Assembly (NCBI RefSeq): GCF_900099965.1
Contig: NZ_FNDJ01000018.1
Location: 144,705-208,704 of the forward strand
DNA from: Nonomuraea jiangxiensis
Lineage (GTDB): Bacteria; Actinomycetota; Actinomycetes; Streptosporangiales; Streptosporangiaceae
DNA: 64,000 bases
Reading direction: 5' to 3'
The translations under genes and the position numbers were made by a program. This document shows, in pieces, positions 34,959 to 44,002 of the stretch; position 1 is the stretch's first letter, and every line of letters begins with the position of its first letter. A model generated the notes under the pieces. That model ran no database searches, was not told the origin of the DNA, and saw nothing but the letters and a program-made list of their open reading frames with translations.

Positions 34959-37187
34959 TCAGACGAGGTCGAACCGGTCGAGCTCCATGACCTTGGCCCA
35001 CGCCGCGACGAAGTCCTTCGCGAACTTCTCCTTGGCGTCGTCGCTCGCGTAGACCTCGGCGAGCGCGCGCAGCTCCGAGTTGGAGCCGAAGACGAGGTCG
35101 GCCCGGGTGCCGGTCCACTTGACCGCGCCCGTGGCGTCGCGGCCCTCGAACGTGGTCGCGTCCTCCGAGGTCGCCGTCCACGTCGTGCCCATGTCGAGCA
35201 GGTTGACGAAGAAGTCGTTCGTCAGGACCCCGGGGGTCTCGGTGAAGACGCCGAGCGAGGACTGCTGGTAGTTGGCGCCCAGGACGCGGAGGCCGCCGAC
35301 GAGGACCGTCAGCTCCGGAGCGCTCAGGGTCAGCAGGTTGGCCCGGTCGAGCAGCAGGTATTCGGCGGGCAGGCGGTTGCCCTTCCCGACGTAGTTGCGG
35401 AACCCGTCGGCCTTCGGCTCCAGCGCGGCGAACGACTCCACGTCCGTCTGCTCCTGCAGCGCGTCACCGCGGCCCGGCCGGAACGGGACCTCCACGTCGA
35501 CGCCGGCGTCCTTGGCGGCCTGCTCGACGGCCGCGTTGCCGGCCAGCACGATCAGGTCGGCCATCGAGACCTGCTTGCCACCGCTCTGGGCGGCGTTGAA
35601 GGTCTCCTGGATGCCCCCCAGCGTGCGCAGCACCGTCGCGAGCTGGTCGGGGTCGTTGACCTCCCACCCGCTCTGCGGCTGCAGGCGGATGCGGGCGCCG
35701 TTGGCGCCGCCGCGCTTGTCACTGCCGCGGAAGGACGAGGCGGACGCCCAGGCGGCGGACACGAGCTGCGGCACCGACAGGCCGGAGGCGAGGATCTGGG
35801 CCTTGAGCGCGGCGGCGTCGGCGGCGTCGATGAGCTCGTGCGTCACCGCGGGGATGGGGTCCTGCCACAGCAGCACCTCGTCCGGGACCTCCGGGCCGAG
35901 GTAGCGCACGATCGGGCCCATGTCGCGGTGGGTCAGCTTGTACCAGGCGCGGGCGAAGGCGTCCGTGAGCTCGTCGGGGTTGGCCAGCCAGCGACGCGTG
36001 ATCTGCTCGTAGATCGGGTCGACGCGGAGCGCGAGGTCGGTCGTGAGCATCGTCGGGGCGTGGGTCTTCGACGGGTCGTGGGCGTCGGGCACGGTGCCCG
36101 CCCCGGCGCCGTCCTTGGGCCGCCACTGGTTGGCGCCGGCCGGGCTCTGGAACAGCTCCCACTCGTAGCCGTACAGGATCTCCAGGAAGCTGTTGTCCCA
36201 CTGCAGCGGCGTGTTCGTCCAGATGCCCTCCAGGCCGCTGGTGATCGCGTCGCCGCCCTTGCCGGTGCCGTACGTGCTCTTCCAGCCCAGGCCCTGGGCC
36301 TCGATCGGGGCGGCCTCGGGGTCGGGGCCGACGCTCTCCGCCGGGCCGGCGCCGTGGGTCTTGCCGAAGGTGTGGCCGCCCACGATCAGGGCGGCGGTCT
36401 CCTCGTCGTTCATCGCCATCCGGCGGAACGTCTCACGGATGTCGCGGGCCGCGGCGAGCGGGTCCGGGGTGCCGTTGGGGCCCTCCGGGTTGACGTAGAT
36501 GAGGCCCATCTGGACCGCGCCCAGCGGGTCCTCAAGCTCCCGGTCGCCGGTGTAGCGCTCGTCGCCGAGCCAGGTGGTCTCGGGGCCCCAGTAGACGTCC
36601 TCGTCAGGCTCCCACACGTCCGCCCGGCCGCCGGCGAAGCCGAAGGTCTTGAAGCCCATCGACTCCAGGGCGACGTTGCCGGTGAGGATCATGAGGTCGG
36701 CCCAGGAAAGCTTCTTGCCGTACTTCTTCTTGACCGGCCAGAGCAGGCGGCGGGCCTTGTCGAGGTTCCCGTTGTCCGGCCAGCTGTTGAGCGGGGCGAA
36801 GCGCTGCTGTCCGGCGCCGCCACCACCGCGGCCGTCGCTGATGCGGTAGGTGCCCGCGCTGTGCCACGCCATCCGGATCATGAACGGGCCGTAGTGACCG
36901 AAGTCGGCCGGCCACCAGTCCTGCGAGGTGGTCAGCACCTCGGCGATGTCCCGCTTGACGGCCGCGAGGTCAAGGGTCTTGAACTCCTCGGCGTAGTCGA
37001 AGTCCGCACCGAGCGGGTTGGCCACGGCGGGGTTCTTCGCGAGGATCTTCAGGTTGAGCCGGTCCGGCCACCACTGGCGGTTGCCGCCACCCTGGGTCGG
37101 GTGCGGCGCACGGTCGTGCGCGACCGGGCAGCCGGCCGCGCCCTCCGTCTTCGCGTCGGTGACGATGGCGTCATGGTTCTCGGACAT
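34959..37187 (-). CDS. katG: Catalase-peroxidase KatG
   Basis: The 742-residue haem enzyme has the N-terminal active site RMAWHSAGTYRI with distal Arg, Trp and His. LIYVNPEGPNG carries the Tyr of the Met-Tyr-Trp adduct, and the proximal His lies in VGGHTFGKTHG. The second, non-haem half follows. It removes hydrogen peroxide and, in mycobacteria, activates isoniazid. ATG at 37187 has GGAAGGA seven bases upstream. It lies 31 bp downstream of the Fur-family gene in a furA-katG operon, so oxidative stress would derepress both. Confidence 0.96.
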   Translation of the reverse strand: MSENHDAIVTDAKTEGAAGCPVAHDRAPHPTQGGGNRQWWPDRLNLKILAKNPAVANPLGADFDYAEEFKTLDLAAVKRDIAEVLTTSQDWWPADFGHYGPFMIRMAWHSAGTYRISDGRGGGGAGQQRFAPLNSWPDNGNLDKARRLLWPVKKKYGKKLSWADLMILTGNVALESMGFKTFGFAGGRADVWEPDEDVYWGPETTWLGDERYTGDRELEDPLGAVQMGLIYVNPEGPNGTPDPLAAARDIRETFRRMAMNDEETAALIVGGHTFGKTHGAGPAESVGPDPEAAPIEAQGLGWKSTYGTGKGGDAITSGLEGIWTNTPLQWDNSFLEILYGYEWELFQSPAGANQWRPKDGAGAGTVPDAHDPSKTHAPTMLTTDLALRVDPIYEQITRRWLANPDELTDAFARAWYKLTHRDMGPIVRYLGPEVPDEVLLWQDPIPAVTHELIDAADAAALKAQILASGLSVPQLVSAAWASASSFRGSDKRGGANGARIRLQPQSGWEVNDPDQLATVLRTLGGIQETFNAAQSGGKQVSMADLIVLAGNAAVEQAAKDAGVDVEVPFRPGRGDALQEQTDVESFAALEPKADGFRNYVGKGNRLPAEYLLLDRANLLTLSAPELTVLVGGLRVLGANYQQSSLGVFTETPGVLTNDFFVNLLDMGTTWTATSEDATTFEGRDATGAVKWTGTRADLVFGSNSELRALAEVYASDDAKEKFAKDFVAAWAKVMELDRFDLV

Positions 37188-37218
37188 GGAATCCTTCCGG
37201 ATTAGGCGATCATGATCT

Positions 37219-37656
37219 TCAGGAAGTGCGGTTGCCGGAGCAGTCGGGGCAAAGGCCCCAGTAGGTGACCTCGGCCTCGTCGATCGAGAAGCCATGGGTG
37301 TCGGACGCGGTCAGACAGGGCACCTCTCCGACCGCGCAGTCGACGTCCGCGACGGCACCGCACGACCTGCACACGATGTGGTGGTGGTTGTCACCGACGC
37401 GTCCCTCGAACCGGGCAGGGCTGCCGGCCGGCTCGATGCGGCGGACGAGTCCGGCCGCGGTGAGAGCGTGGAGGGCTTCGTACACGGCTTGAAGGGAGAT
37501 GTGGCCAACGCGTTCGCGCACCCCGGCCGTGATCGCCTCGACTCCGAGGTGGTCACCGTCGCGGACGGTCTCCAGCAGCGCGACACGGGCGGCGGTCACC
37601 CGCAAGCCCGCACCGCGCAACTCCTCGGCGGTGGTCGGGGTCCTGGGTGCGGTCAT
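37219..37656 (-). CDS. furA: Fur-family regulator (FurA/PerR-like)
   Basis: The 145-residue protein has a winged helix (LRVTAARVALLETVRDGDHL, then SLQAVYEALHALTAAGLV). Regulatory metal ligands lie in HHHIVCRSCGAV, and the C-terminal CPDC completes a Cys4 zinc site with CRSC. In actinobacteria FurA binds its own promoter and represses katG until peroxide inactivates it. The start codon overlaps the expected transcription start (see the promoter entry), so the mRNA is likely leaderless, as known in mycobacteria. It is divergent from the P-loop protein gene. Confidence 0.92.
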   Translation of the reverse strand: MTAPRTPTTAEELRGAGLRVTAARVALLETVRDGDHLGVEAITAGVRERVGHISLQAVYEALHALTAAGLVRRIEPAGSPARFEGRVGDNHHHIVCRSCGAVADVDCAVGEVPCLTASDTHGFSIDEAEVTYWGLCPDCSGNRTS

Positions 37657-37662
37657 GGCCCA

Positions 37663-37691
37663 AACCTACTCCCTAAACCTGAACTGTCCAA
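37663..37691 (-). promoter_or_regulatory. furA-katG promoter, probably leaderless
   Basis: On the coding strand TTGGAC (37691-37686) and TAGGTT (37668-37663) are spaced 17 bp apart. Only six bases separate the -10 from the furA ATG at 37656, which places the transcription start at or next to the start codon. The surrounding AT-rich stretch (to 37715) may hold the FurA box. Confidence 0.65.
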
Positions 37692-37851
37692 GAGAACGAA
37701 TAGTGCAAGTTTATGACTGTGTCAAGCAACGTTTTCCCAGCTCGGCCGCTCGCGCCCGGCATTGGTCGAGCCCGATGGTCGCCGCCGGCCTGGCGCTCAC
37801 TCCCCATTTCCCGGCGACGCGGCACTTTGCCCGAAAGGCATCCAGACGACC

Positions 37852-38409
37852 ATGAAGCGTTACATCCTCACCGGCACCCCCGGCGCCGGCAAGACCACGA
37901 TCTTGCGAAGCCTCGCGGCCCTCGGGTACGCGACGGTCGAGGAGGCGGCCACGGCGGTCATCGCGGACGAGCAGGCCCGCGGCGACGCCGAGCCGTGGAC
38001 CCGCCCGTCCTTCATCGACAAGGTCGTGACCCTGCAACGGCTACGGCAGACGACCGGCACCGCACACCCCCCGGACCGTCCGGCCGTCTTCTTCGACCGG
38101 TCGCCGGTCTGCACCCACGCCCTCAGCACGTACGTCGGACATCCGGTCTCCCCGGCCCTGTCCGCCGAGATCGACAGGATCACCCGGGAGCAGGTCTACG
38201 ACCCGCACGTGTTCTTCGTCCGTAATCTCGGCTTCTGCGAGCCGACCGAGGCCCGCCGGATCAGCTTCGAGGAATCCCTGGAGTTCGAACGCCTCCACGA
38301 GCGGACCTATCGCGACTTCGGCTTCCGGCTCATCGACGTCCCGGCGGGGCCGCTGCCCGAGCGCGTGACCACGATCCGCGCCGCGCTCGCCCGGCTCGCG
38401 GACCTCTGA
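37852..38409 (+). CDS. AAA-family P-loop ATPase (AAA_28-like)
   Basis: The 185-residue protein has a Walker A GTPGAGKTT at 8-16 and an acidic Walker B-like segment VFFDRSPVCTHAL. A basic and Glu-rich helix follows (EARRISFEESLEFERLHERTYRDF). The fold resembles small kinase-like P-loop proteins that phosphorylate or sense nucleotides; the substrate is unknown. ATG at 37852 is used as the start directly before the P-loop strand. It is divergent from furA and could belong to the same stress-response region, but no direct link is visible. Confidence 0.8.
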   Translation: MKRYILTGTPGAGKTTILRSLAALGYATVEEAATAVIADEQARGDAEPWTRPSFIDKVVTLQRLRQTTGTAHPPDRPAVFFDRSPVCTHALSTYVGHPVSPALSAEIDRITREQVYDPHVFFVRNLGFCEPTEARRISFEESLEFERLHERTYRDFGFRLIDVPAGPLPERVTTIRAALARLADL

Positions 38410-38526
38410 GCGGATCGCCCCGCCGAGGCGCCAGAGCTCGCCCAGCTCGCCGAGGAGCTTGTTCCAGTAGTCCGGCATTAGCCCAACAGCGGTGAGTAAC
38501 GGAGAGGCCGTCGCCGCGCCGCGGGC

Positions 38527-39510
38527 TCACGCCTGGTCGTTCACCTGTGCCAGCAGCTCGGCCGAGCGCAGCCACGCCTTCCGGTCCGGGGCCGGGAAGA
38601 CCACGATCAGCTCGTCGGCCTGGGCGTGCCCTGCGAACCAGGTCACGTAGTCCCGCACCTCGTCCGGGTTTCCGACGGCGGAATAGCGGGCCATCTGGAC
38701 GATCTGCTGCCCGGCCGGCGATTCGAGGATCATGTCCGCCTCCTCCGGCGTGAACGTACGCCCCCGCCCGAGGAACCTGCTCACCCGGAACCGCTTGGAG
38801 TCCAGGAACTGCCGCTGCGCCTCCTCGGTCGTATCAGCGGCGATCACGTTGAGCGCCGCGATCACGTACGGGCGGTCGAGCTGCGCGGAAGGCTTGAAGT
38901 CCCGGCGGTAGATGGCGACGGCCTCCTCCAGCGCGGTGGGCGCGAAGTGGGAGGCGAACGCGTACGGGAGCCCGAGCGCGGCGGCGAGCTGGGCCCCGAA
39001 CAGGGAGGAGCCGAGGATGTACAGCGGCACGTCGGTGCCCTTGCCCGGCGTGGCGTCCACCCCCGGGATCCTGGACTCGCCCGTCAGGTATCCCTGGAGC
39101 TCCAGCACGTCCTGCGGGAAGGTGTCGGCGGCGGAGGGCGTGCGGCGCAGGGCCCGCATGGTCTGCTGGTCGCTGCCAGGCGCCCGGCCGAGACCGAGGT
39201 CGATACGGCCGGGGTGCAGGGTTTCCAGGGTGCCGAACTGCTCGGCGATGGTCAGCGGGGCGTGGTTCGGGAGCATGACGCCGCCCGCCCCGAGGCGGAT
39301 CGTCGTGGTGTGGGCGGCTATGTGCGCGATGAGCACGCTGGTCGCCGAGGACGCGATGCTCGCCATGTTGTGGTGCTCGGCGTACCAGATCCGCCGATAT
39401 CCCAGTTCCTCCGCACGCTGTGCCAGGGTCAGGCTCGCCGTGAGGCTGTCGCGCGCCGTCTCGCCCTCGCCGATATGTGCCAGATCAAGGATGGACAGCG
39501 GCAGAGCCAT
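38527..39510 (-). CDS. LLM-class (luciferase-like) flavin-dependent oxidoreductase
   Basis: The 327-residue TIM-barrel protein starts MALPLSILDLAHIGEGETAR. It contains WYAEHHNMASIASSATSVLI, LGAGGVMLPNHAPLTIAEQF and GRIDLGLGRAPGSDQQTMRA, the hallmark of the luciferase-like group that uses FMN or F420. It would oxygenate or reduce a small substrate. The GHHN-type loop (EHHN) is intact. It is a single gene, with a strong terminator before it that insulates it from the cellulase transcript. Confidence 0.88.
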   Translation of the reverse strand: MALPLSILDLAHIGEGETARDSLTASLTLAQRAEELGYRRIWYAEHHNMASIASSATSVLIAHIAAHTTTIRLGAGGVMLPNHAPLTIAEQFGTLETLHPGRIDLGLGRAPGSDQQTMRALRRTPSAADTFPQDVLELQGYLTGESRIPGVDATPGKGTDVPLYILGSSLFGAQLAAALGLPYAFASHFAPTALEEAVAIYRRDFKPSAQLDRPYVIAALNVIAADTTEEAQRQFLDSKRFRVSRFLGRGRTFTPEEADMILESPAGQQIVQMARYSAVGNPDEVRDYVTWFAGHAQADELIVVFPAPDRKAWLRSAELLAQVNDQA

Positions 39511-39578
39511 GAGTTACGCGCCTTTCGCAGACCTGTGTGCTGGGTGTAGGTAACAGCGGAGAAGGCGGCGTTATTTCG

Positions 39579-39618
39579 CCGATGAGCCCCTGCGGGACGC
39601 CGCGCAGGGGCTCATCGG
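39579..39618 (-). terminator. Terminator of the GH6 gene with 16-bp perfect stem
   Basis: CCGATGAGCCCCTGCG pairs exactly with CGCAGGGGCTCATCGG around an eight-base loop, just past the cellulase stop codon. On the transcribed strand no long T run follows, but the stem is very stable. Confidence 0.75.
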
Positions 39619-39622
39619 GCTT

Positions 39623-40981
39623 TCAGGAGGCGGTGCAGGTGACGGTGGACGGAGTACCGTTCTGCCCGTTGTGGGCGCCGAGGAAGCCGAACGTGGTGGT
39701 CCCGGCGGGCGCCAGTGCGCCGTTCCAGTTGAGGTTCGTCACGGTGACGGTGCCGGTGCCGGACAGGGTGCCGTTCCAGAGCTGCGAGATCGTCTGACCG
39801 TTCGGGAACGTCCAGCCGACCCGCCAGCCGCCGATGGCGGCCGAGCCGGTGTTCCGCACGGTGACCTCACCCTGGAAGCCGCCCTGCCACTGGCTCGTCA
39901 CCCGGTACGTGGCCGCGCACCCGCCCGGTCCCACGGTCGGGGTGACGGTGGGTGTCACGGTGGGGGTCACCGTCGGGGTGACGGTGGGGGTCACGGTCGG
40001 GCTGACCGTCGGCGGCGGCGCGGCCATGGCCAGGTCGTACGCCCGCTGCGGCACGAACTGTCCCGCCCCCGCGATGCACCCGTCGGCCTCGCCGGGCGGC
40101 TTGACCCACAGGTAGGCGTCGATGGCCGCGTCCCCCGTGTTCGTGGTGCTCCAGATGCCCGTCGCGCGGCCCGCCGGGTCGCACCACTCGCTGCCCTGGG
40201 GGCCGTTGCCGTTGCGGCTGGTGTCGATGACCGCCTTCAACCTGGACACGCCGGTCGCCGCGATGACGCTCTTGGCGTACGACACCAACCCCGGCGTGGC
40301 CCGGTAGTTCGAGGTGTTGACCGCGATGCCGTCGGCGCTGTTGGCCACGTCCGAGCCGGTCAGCCGGGCGGCGGCCTCCGAGGCCCCCAGCCAGCCGTCG
40401 TGCCCGATGTCGAAGTACACCTTGGTCTGCGACGACGTGCCCTTGAGCCGCTTGCCCGCGTACGCCATGGAGGCCCGCACCTCGGCCTGCTGGGCGGAGT
40501 TCATGCAGTTGGACATGATCGCCAGCGCGTCCGGCTCCAGCACGATCGCCGCGGGCCGGCCGGCCACGCCGGCGGCGATCTGGTCGATCCAGGCCCGGTA
40601 CGCCGTGTGGTCCGGGGCGCCGCCGGCGCTCGCGCCGCCGCAGTCGCGGTTCGGCATGGCGTACACGACCATGATCGGGATCTTGCCGGCCGCCGCGGCC
40701 GCGCCGACGTAGGCGTCGACCTGGCCGCGCACGGTGGTGGGGTTGTACGTGGCGAACCACCGGCCCTGGGGCACGGCGGCGATCCTGTCCCTGATCACCG
40801 GGGTCCGGCTGTCGGCCGGGTTCGCGGCCACCCACCTGGCCGCGTTGGTCTGGGGATCGACGTAGAAAGCGGAGTCGGCGGCCCGGGCGGTGGACGACGA
40901 GAGCACGACCGCCCCTGCCACGGCCGTGGCGGCCGCCGTGAGAAGCGCCGCCAGTACGGGCCTGCTACGAGACTTCACCAT
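39623..40981 (-). CDS. Secreted GH6 beta-1,4-glucanase with C-terminal CBM2
   Basis: The 452-residue protein has a Sec signal peptide (VLAALLTAAATAVAGAVVL, then cleavage after ARA). A glycoside hydrolase family 6 domain spans about 38-320, with conserved Asp in IVLEPDALAIMSNC, KVYFDIGHDGWLGASEAA and VIDTSRNGNG. A (TPTV)n linker leads to a C-terminal cellulose-binding module (CAATYRVTSQWQGGFQGEVT, ending TVTCTAS). It cleaves cellulose; the endo or exo mode cannot be decided. ATG 40981 has GGAGTGA. A perfect CelR/CebR palindrome lies 17 bp upstream, so cellobiose likely induces it. Confidence 0.92.
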   Translation of the reverse strand: MVKSRSRPVLAALLTAAATAVAGAVVLSSSTARAADSAFYVDPQTNAARWVAANPADSRTPVIRDRIAAVPQGRWFATYNPTTVRGQVDAYVGAAAAAGKIPIMVVYAMPNRDCGGASAGGAPDHTAYRAWIDQIAAGVAGRPAAIVLEPDALAIMSNCMNSAQQAEVRASMAYAGKRLKGTSSQTKVYFDIGHDGWLGASEAAARLTGSDVANSADGIAVNTSNYRATPGLVSYAKSVIAATGVSRLKAVIDTSRNGNGPQGSEWCDPAGRATGIWSTTNTGDAAIDAYLWVKPPGEADGCIAGAGQFVPQRAYDLAMAAPPPTVSPTVTPTVTPTVTPTVTPTVTPTVGPGGCAATYRVTSQWQGGFQGEVTVRNTGSAAIGGWRVGWTFPNGQTISQLWNGTLSGTGTVTVTNLNWNGALAPAGTTTFGFLGAHNGQNGTPSTVTCTAS

Positions 40982-40998
40982 TCACTCCGTCCGTCATG

Positions 40999-41012
40999 TG
41001 GGAGCGCTCCCA
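40999..41012. promoter_or_regulatory. CelR/CebR operator (perfect palindrome)
   Basis: TGGGAGCGCTCCCA is exactly the 14-bp box bound by CelR of Thermobifida and CebR of Streptomyces. It is located 18 bases before the GH6 start codon, so repression by steric block is expected, with cellobiose as inducer. No LacI-type regulator gene is in the window. Confidence 0.9.
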
Positions 41013-41129
41013 CGGATACCCCGGATGGTAGGTAGCCGTCCCCGGCCGATCAAAGACCTCGGACCTCCCCGACCGCCATCACCGCAGGCCAGCAGCACCC
41101 CGGGGGGTGAAAGTTTCACCTGGCGGGAC

Positions 41130-41690
41130 CTACTCGGCCAGGCACGCCTCGAAGACGGCGGTCAGGCGGTCGACGTCGGCCGCCGTCGCGGTCACCGGGC
41201 CGAGGCGGCGGCGGGTGGCGGCGACGCCGAGGACGACGGAGGTGGCCATGCGGGCCCGCGCGAGCGCGTCCGGGCCTTCGAGGTAGGACTCCAGCGGGTG
41301 GAGCACCGCCCCGATCAGGCGCTCGCGGGCCACCGCCTGCACCTCCGGATGGCCGGCCGAGCGTTCGAGCGTGCGCAGGACCGGGCTGTCCGGCGGGCGC
41401 TCCATCCGCGCGGCCGCGTATTCGGCCAACCGGCGCGGCAGCCCCTCCCGGGGGCCGTCGAACAGGGCCCTGAAGGTCGGCTCGCCTTCCAGGACCGCGC
41501 TGAACAGGCCGGCCTTGGAGCCGAAATAGCGGCCCACCAAGGCGATGTTGGCCTCCGCCGCACTGGCGATCATGCGGACGGTCACGCGTTCGTAGCCCTG
41601 CTCGCCGAACAACGTGCGGGCGGCTTGCAGGATCCGCTCCCGCGTGGCCTCGCGGTCACGCGGTCGAGCCTCGCTCACCTGGGCGTTCAT
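41130..41690 (-). CDS. TetR-family transcriptional regulator
   Basis: The 186-residue protein has an N-terminal HTH (TRERILQAARTLFGEQGYER, then VTVRMIASAAEANIALVGRYFGSKAGLF). The divergent C-terminal ligand domain starts near FRALFDGPREGLPRRLAEYAA. ATG 41690 fits better than the upstream GTG at 41714 because the HTH then begins at normal depth. It is divergent from the MFS exporter, and the shared region contains a dyad that overlaps the exporter -10. It probably represses the transporter operon and is released by an efflux substrate. Confidence 0.88.
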   Translation of the reverse strand: MNAQVSEARPRDREATRERILQAARTLFGEQGYERVTVRMIASAAEANIALVGRYFGSKAGLFSAVLEGEPTFRALFDGPREGLPRRLAEYAAARMERPPDSPVLRTLERSAGHPEVQAVARERLIGAVLHPLESYLEGPDALARARMATSVVLGVAATRRRLGPVTATAADVDRLTAVFEACLAE

Positions 41691-41732
41691 GCCCCGAACT
41701 CTACTGAGCGACACCCACTTGCCGCGCGGCTA

Positions 41733-41749
41733 GTAAACATGCGTATACT
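41733..41749. promoter_or_regulatory. Putative TetR operator overlapping a -10 element
   Basis: GTAAAC-ATGC-GTATAC is a near-perfect dyad (one mismatch). TATACT at 41744-41749 within it looks like the -10 of the MFS operon, and TTGCCG at 41719 may be a -35 with a long 19-bp spacing. Confidence 0.5.
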
Positions 41750-41786
41750 CAAAAGGGTTAAAGTTGTCGTAAGGGGATGTGGTGTC

Positions 41787-43589
41787 TTGGTAGTGCAGAC
41801 TCAGGCCGCAGCCCCCACGAGGCGGCAGTACTCCCACCGCGAAATCCTCGAGGTCATGTCCGGGCTCATGCTCGCCATGCTGACCTCGATGATCTCGACC
41901 TCCGTGGTGGGCACCGCGCTGCCGACGATCGTTGGGGAACTCGGCGGTCAGGACCAGTACTCATGGGTGGCGTCGGCCACGATGCTGACGATGACGGTGT
42001 CCACCCCGTTGTGGGGGAAACTGTCCGACGTCTTCGGCCGGAAGCTGCTCTTCCAGACGGCCCTGGGTTTGTTCGTCGCGGCCTCGCTGGTGGCCGGTCT
42101 GTCCCAGAACATGGGCGAGCTCATCGCGGCACGTGCCGTACAGGGCCTCGGTGTGGGTGGGTTGTCGGCCCTCGCCCAGGTGATCCTGGGGGACATCGTG
42201 TCGCCCAGGGAGCGCGGCCGATACTCCGGCTACATGGGGGCGGTCTTCGGCATCTCCACCGTGGCGGGGCCGTTGCTGGGCGGGTTCATCGTGGACACCG
42301 ACTGGCTCGGCTGGCGCTGGTGCTTCTACGTCGTGGTGCCGTTCGCGGTGGTGTCCTTCCTGGTGATCCAGAAGGTGCTGAAGCTGCCGAAGGTCAGGCG
42401 GAGCGCCTCGATCGACATCTGGGGCGCGACCACGATCACGGCCAGCGCCAGCGCGCTCATGCTGCTGCTGACGCTCGGCGGCAACGAGTTCGAGTGGAAC
42501 TCGTTCTGGACCTACTTCCTGGCCGCGATCTGCCTGCTCATGCTGGCCCTGGCGGTGCTGGCCGAGCGGACCTCGCGCAACCCGATCCTGCCGCCGCGGC
42601 TGTTCCGTAACCGTACGTTCGTGCTCACCGGCCTGGCCTCGCTGTTCGTCGGCATGGCGATGTTCGGCGCGATGATCTACCTGCCTCAGTACCTGCAGAT
42701 CGTCAAGGGGCTCAGCCCGACCAACTCGGGCCTGATGACGCTGCCCATGGTGGTGGCGCTGTTCCTGGCCGGCGTGATCTCCGGCAAGATCGTCACCCAG
42801 ACCGGCAGGTGGAAGATCTTCCCGGTGGCGGGCCTGCTGATCGTGGCCATCGGGCTGTTCCTGCTGTCCAAGCTGCACGTGGACTCCAGCGAGTGGCTCA
42901 TCGGCTTCGACGTGGCCGTGCTGGGCGTCGGGCTCGGCCTGTCCATGCAGATGCTGATCCTGGCCGCCCAGAACGGCTCCGAGCTGCGTGACATGGCCTC
43001 CACCACCTCGGGCGTCTCGTTCTTCCGGTCGCTGGGCGGCGCGGTGGGCGTGGCCGCGTTCGGCGCCATCCTGACGAACCGCCTCAAGGACGAGATGGCC
43101 TCCATGCTCTCGGCGGCGCACATCGCCCTGCCCGGCGGCGCGGACGTCAAGCTCGGCAGCCCCGAGGCCATCCAGCACCTGCCCGGCCCGATCAGGAACA
43201 TCGTGCTGGAGTCGTTCACCCGCGGGCTGGAGACCGTGTTCCTGGTGGGCGTGCCCATCGCGGTGCTCGGGTTCGTGTGCGCGCTCCTGCTCAAGGAGCT
43301 GCCGCTGCGCGGGTCCGGCACGACCCCGCCGGAGGCCAAGCCCCTCACCAAGGACGACCTGGTCCTGGCCGGCCTGCTGCTGGAGCTCGTCGTCCAGCGC
43401 ATCGAGCGGGCGAACGGCACGCGCTCCGCCCTGCTCACCGCCGTCGCCAGGATGGCGCCGCCCGACGACCGCCCCGAACGGGAGCGGGCCAGATCGGTCG
43501 CCCACGGCGTGCTGCGGCCCACCTCGCGCGCCCTGCTCGCGCAGGCCGCATCCCCCCAGAAGGACCTCGTCACAGGAGGCATCTCTTAA
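41787..43589 (+). CDS. DHA2-family MFS drug exporter (EmrB/QacA type)
   Basis: The 600-residue protein has fourteen predicted helices. Motif A is GKLSDVFGRKLLFQ, and motif C, typical of antiporters, is around GAVFGISTVAGPLLGGFIVD. A hydrophilic C-terminal tail of about 100 residues (after LLKELPLRG) is long for the family. It would export a hydrophobic drug or metabolite using the proton gradient. TTG at 41787 is chosen because AAGGGG lies ten bases upstream; GTG at 41793 is the alternative. Its stop TAA shares one base with the ATG of the next gene, so translation is coupled. Confidence 0.88.
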   Translation: MVVQTQAAAPTRRQYSHREILEVMSGLMLAMLTSMISTSVVGTALPTIVGELGGQDQYSWVASATMLTMTVSTPLWGKLSDVFGRKLLFQTALGLFVAASLVAGLSQNMGELIAARAVQGLGVGGLSALAQVILGDIVSPRERGRYSGYMGAVFGISTVAGPLLGGFIVDTDWLGWRWCFYVVVPFAVVSFLVIQKVLKLPKVRRSASIDIWGATTITASASALMLLLTLGGNEFEWNSFWTYFLAAICLLMLALAVLAERTSRNPILPPRLFRNRTFVLTGLASLFVGMAMFGAMIYLPQYLQIVKGLSPTNSGLMTLPMVVALFLAGVISGKIVTQTGRWKIFPVAGLLIVAIGLFLLSKLHVDSSEWLIGFDVAVLGVGLGLSMQMLILAAQNGSELRDMASTTSGVSFFRSLGGAVGVAAFGAILTNRLKDEMASMLSAAHIALPGGADVKLGSPEAIQHLPGPIRNIVLESFTRGLETVFLVGVPIAVLGFVCALLLKELPLRGSGTTPPEAKPLTKDDLVLAGLLLELVVQRIERANGTRSALLTAVARMAPPDDRPERERARSVAHGVLRPTSRALLAQAASPQKDLVTGGIS

Positions 43590-44002
43590 TGATCCGCAAG
43601 TTTGTCGGCGCCGTCGCCGCCGCCCTGGCCGTGATGGCCGGGATGTGGCTGATGATCGCCCCCTTCGCCCTCGGCACCCAGCCGGAGAACGCCGACTGGA
43701 CGGATCCCACCGCCACCGAGTTCTTCACCGGCCTCGGCGTGGCCGTCGTGGGGCTCATCGGGGTGATCTGCTTCGTCCTGGCGATCTACGAGGAGCTGGT
43801 GGTGCGGGGCCTGGTCGTGGTGCGGCAGCGCCAGGCCGAGCCGGAGCCCGAGCCCGCGCCGCCGGCGCCCCAGGCGTCCTCCGCCGAGCTGGCGAGCCTG
43901 CTGGCCCCGCTCGTCGAGGCGCTGCGTGAAGACCTGAACAATCCGGGTGAGCACCGCCGCAACGGCAAGGCTTCCCTGGTCGGAATGGAGGACAACCGAT
44001 GA
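43589..44002 (+). CDS. Small membrane protein A of the efflux operon (SPW-like)
   Basis: The 137-residue protein has two membrane helices (VGAVAAALAVMAGMWLMIAP, GLGVAVVGLIGVICFVLAI) and an external loop with QPENADWTDPT. The cytoplasmic tail has a Glu/Pro spacer (QAEPEPEPAPPAPQ) and a short amphipathic stretch (LASLLAPLVEALRED). It aligns with the next gene product over the N-terminal half (G-x-WL-xx-APFA-x-G-x-QP), so the two are tandem paralogues. The start overlaps the exporter stop by one base. Function is unknown; an accessory or regulatory subunit of the exporter is my inference. Confidence 0.7.
   Translation: MIRKFVGAVAAALAVMAGMWLMIAPFALGTQPENADWTDPTATEFFTGLGVAVVGLIGVICFVLAIYEELVVRGLVVVRQRQAEPEPEPAPPAPQASSAELASLLAPLVEALREDLNNPGEHRRNGKASLVGMEDNR

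Noticed and set aside
35838..37205. 455-codon open frame opposite katG
   Set aside because: It is a high-GC antisense frame. KatG on the other strand has all catalytic motifs.
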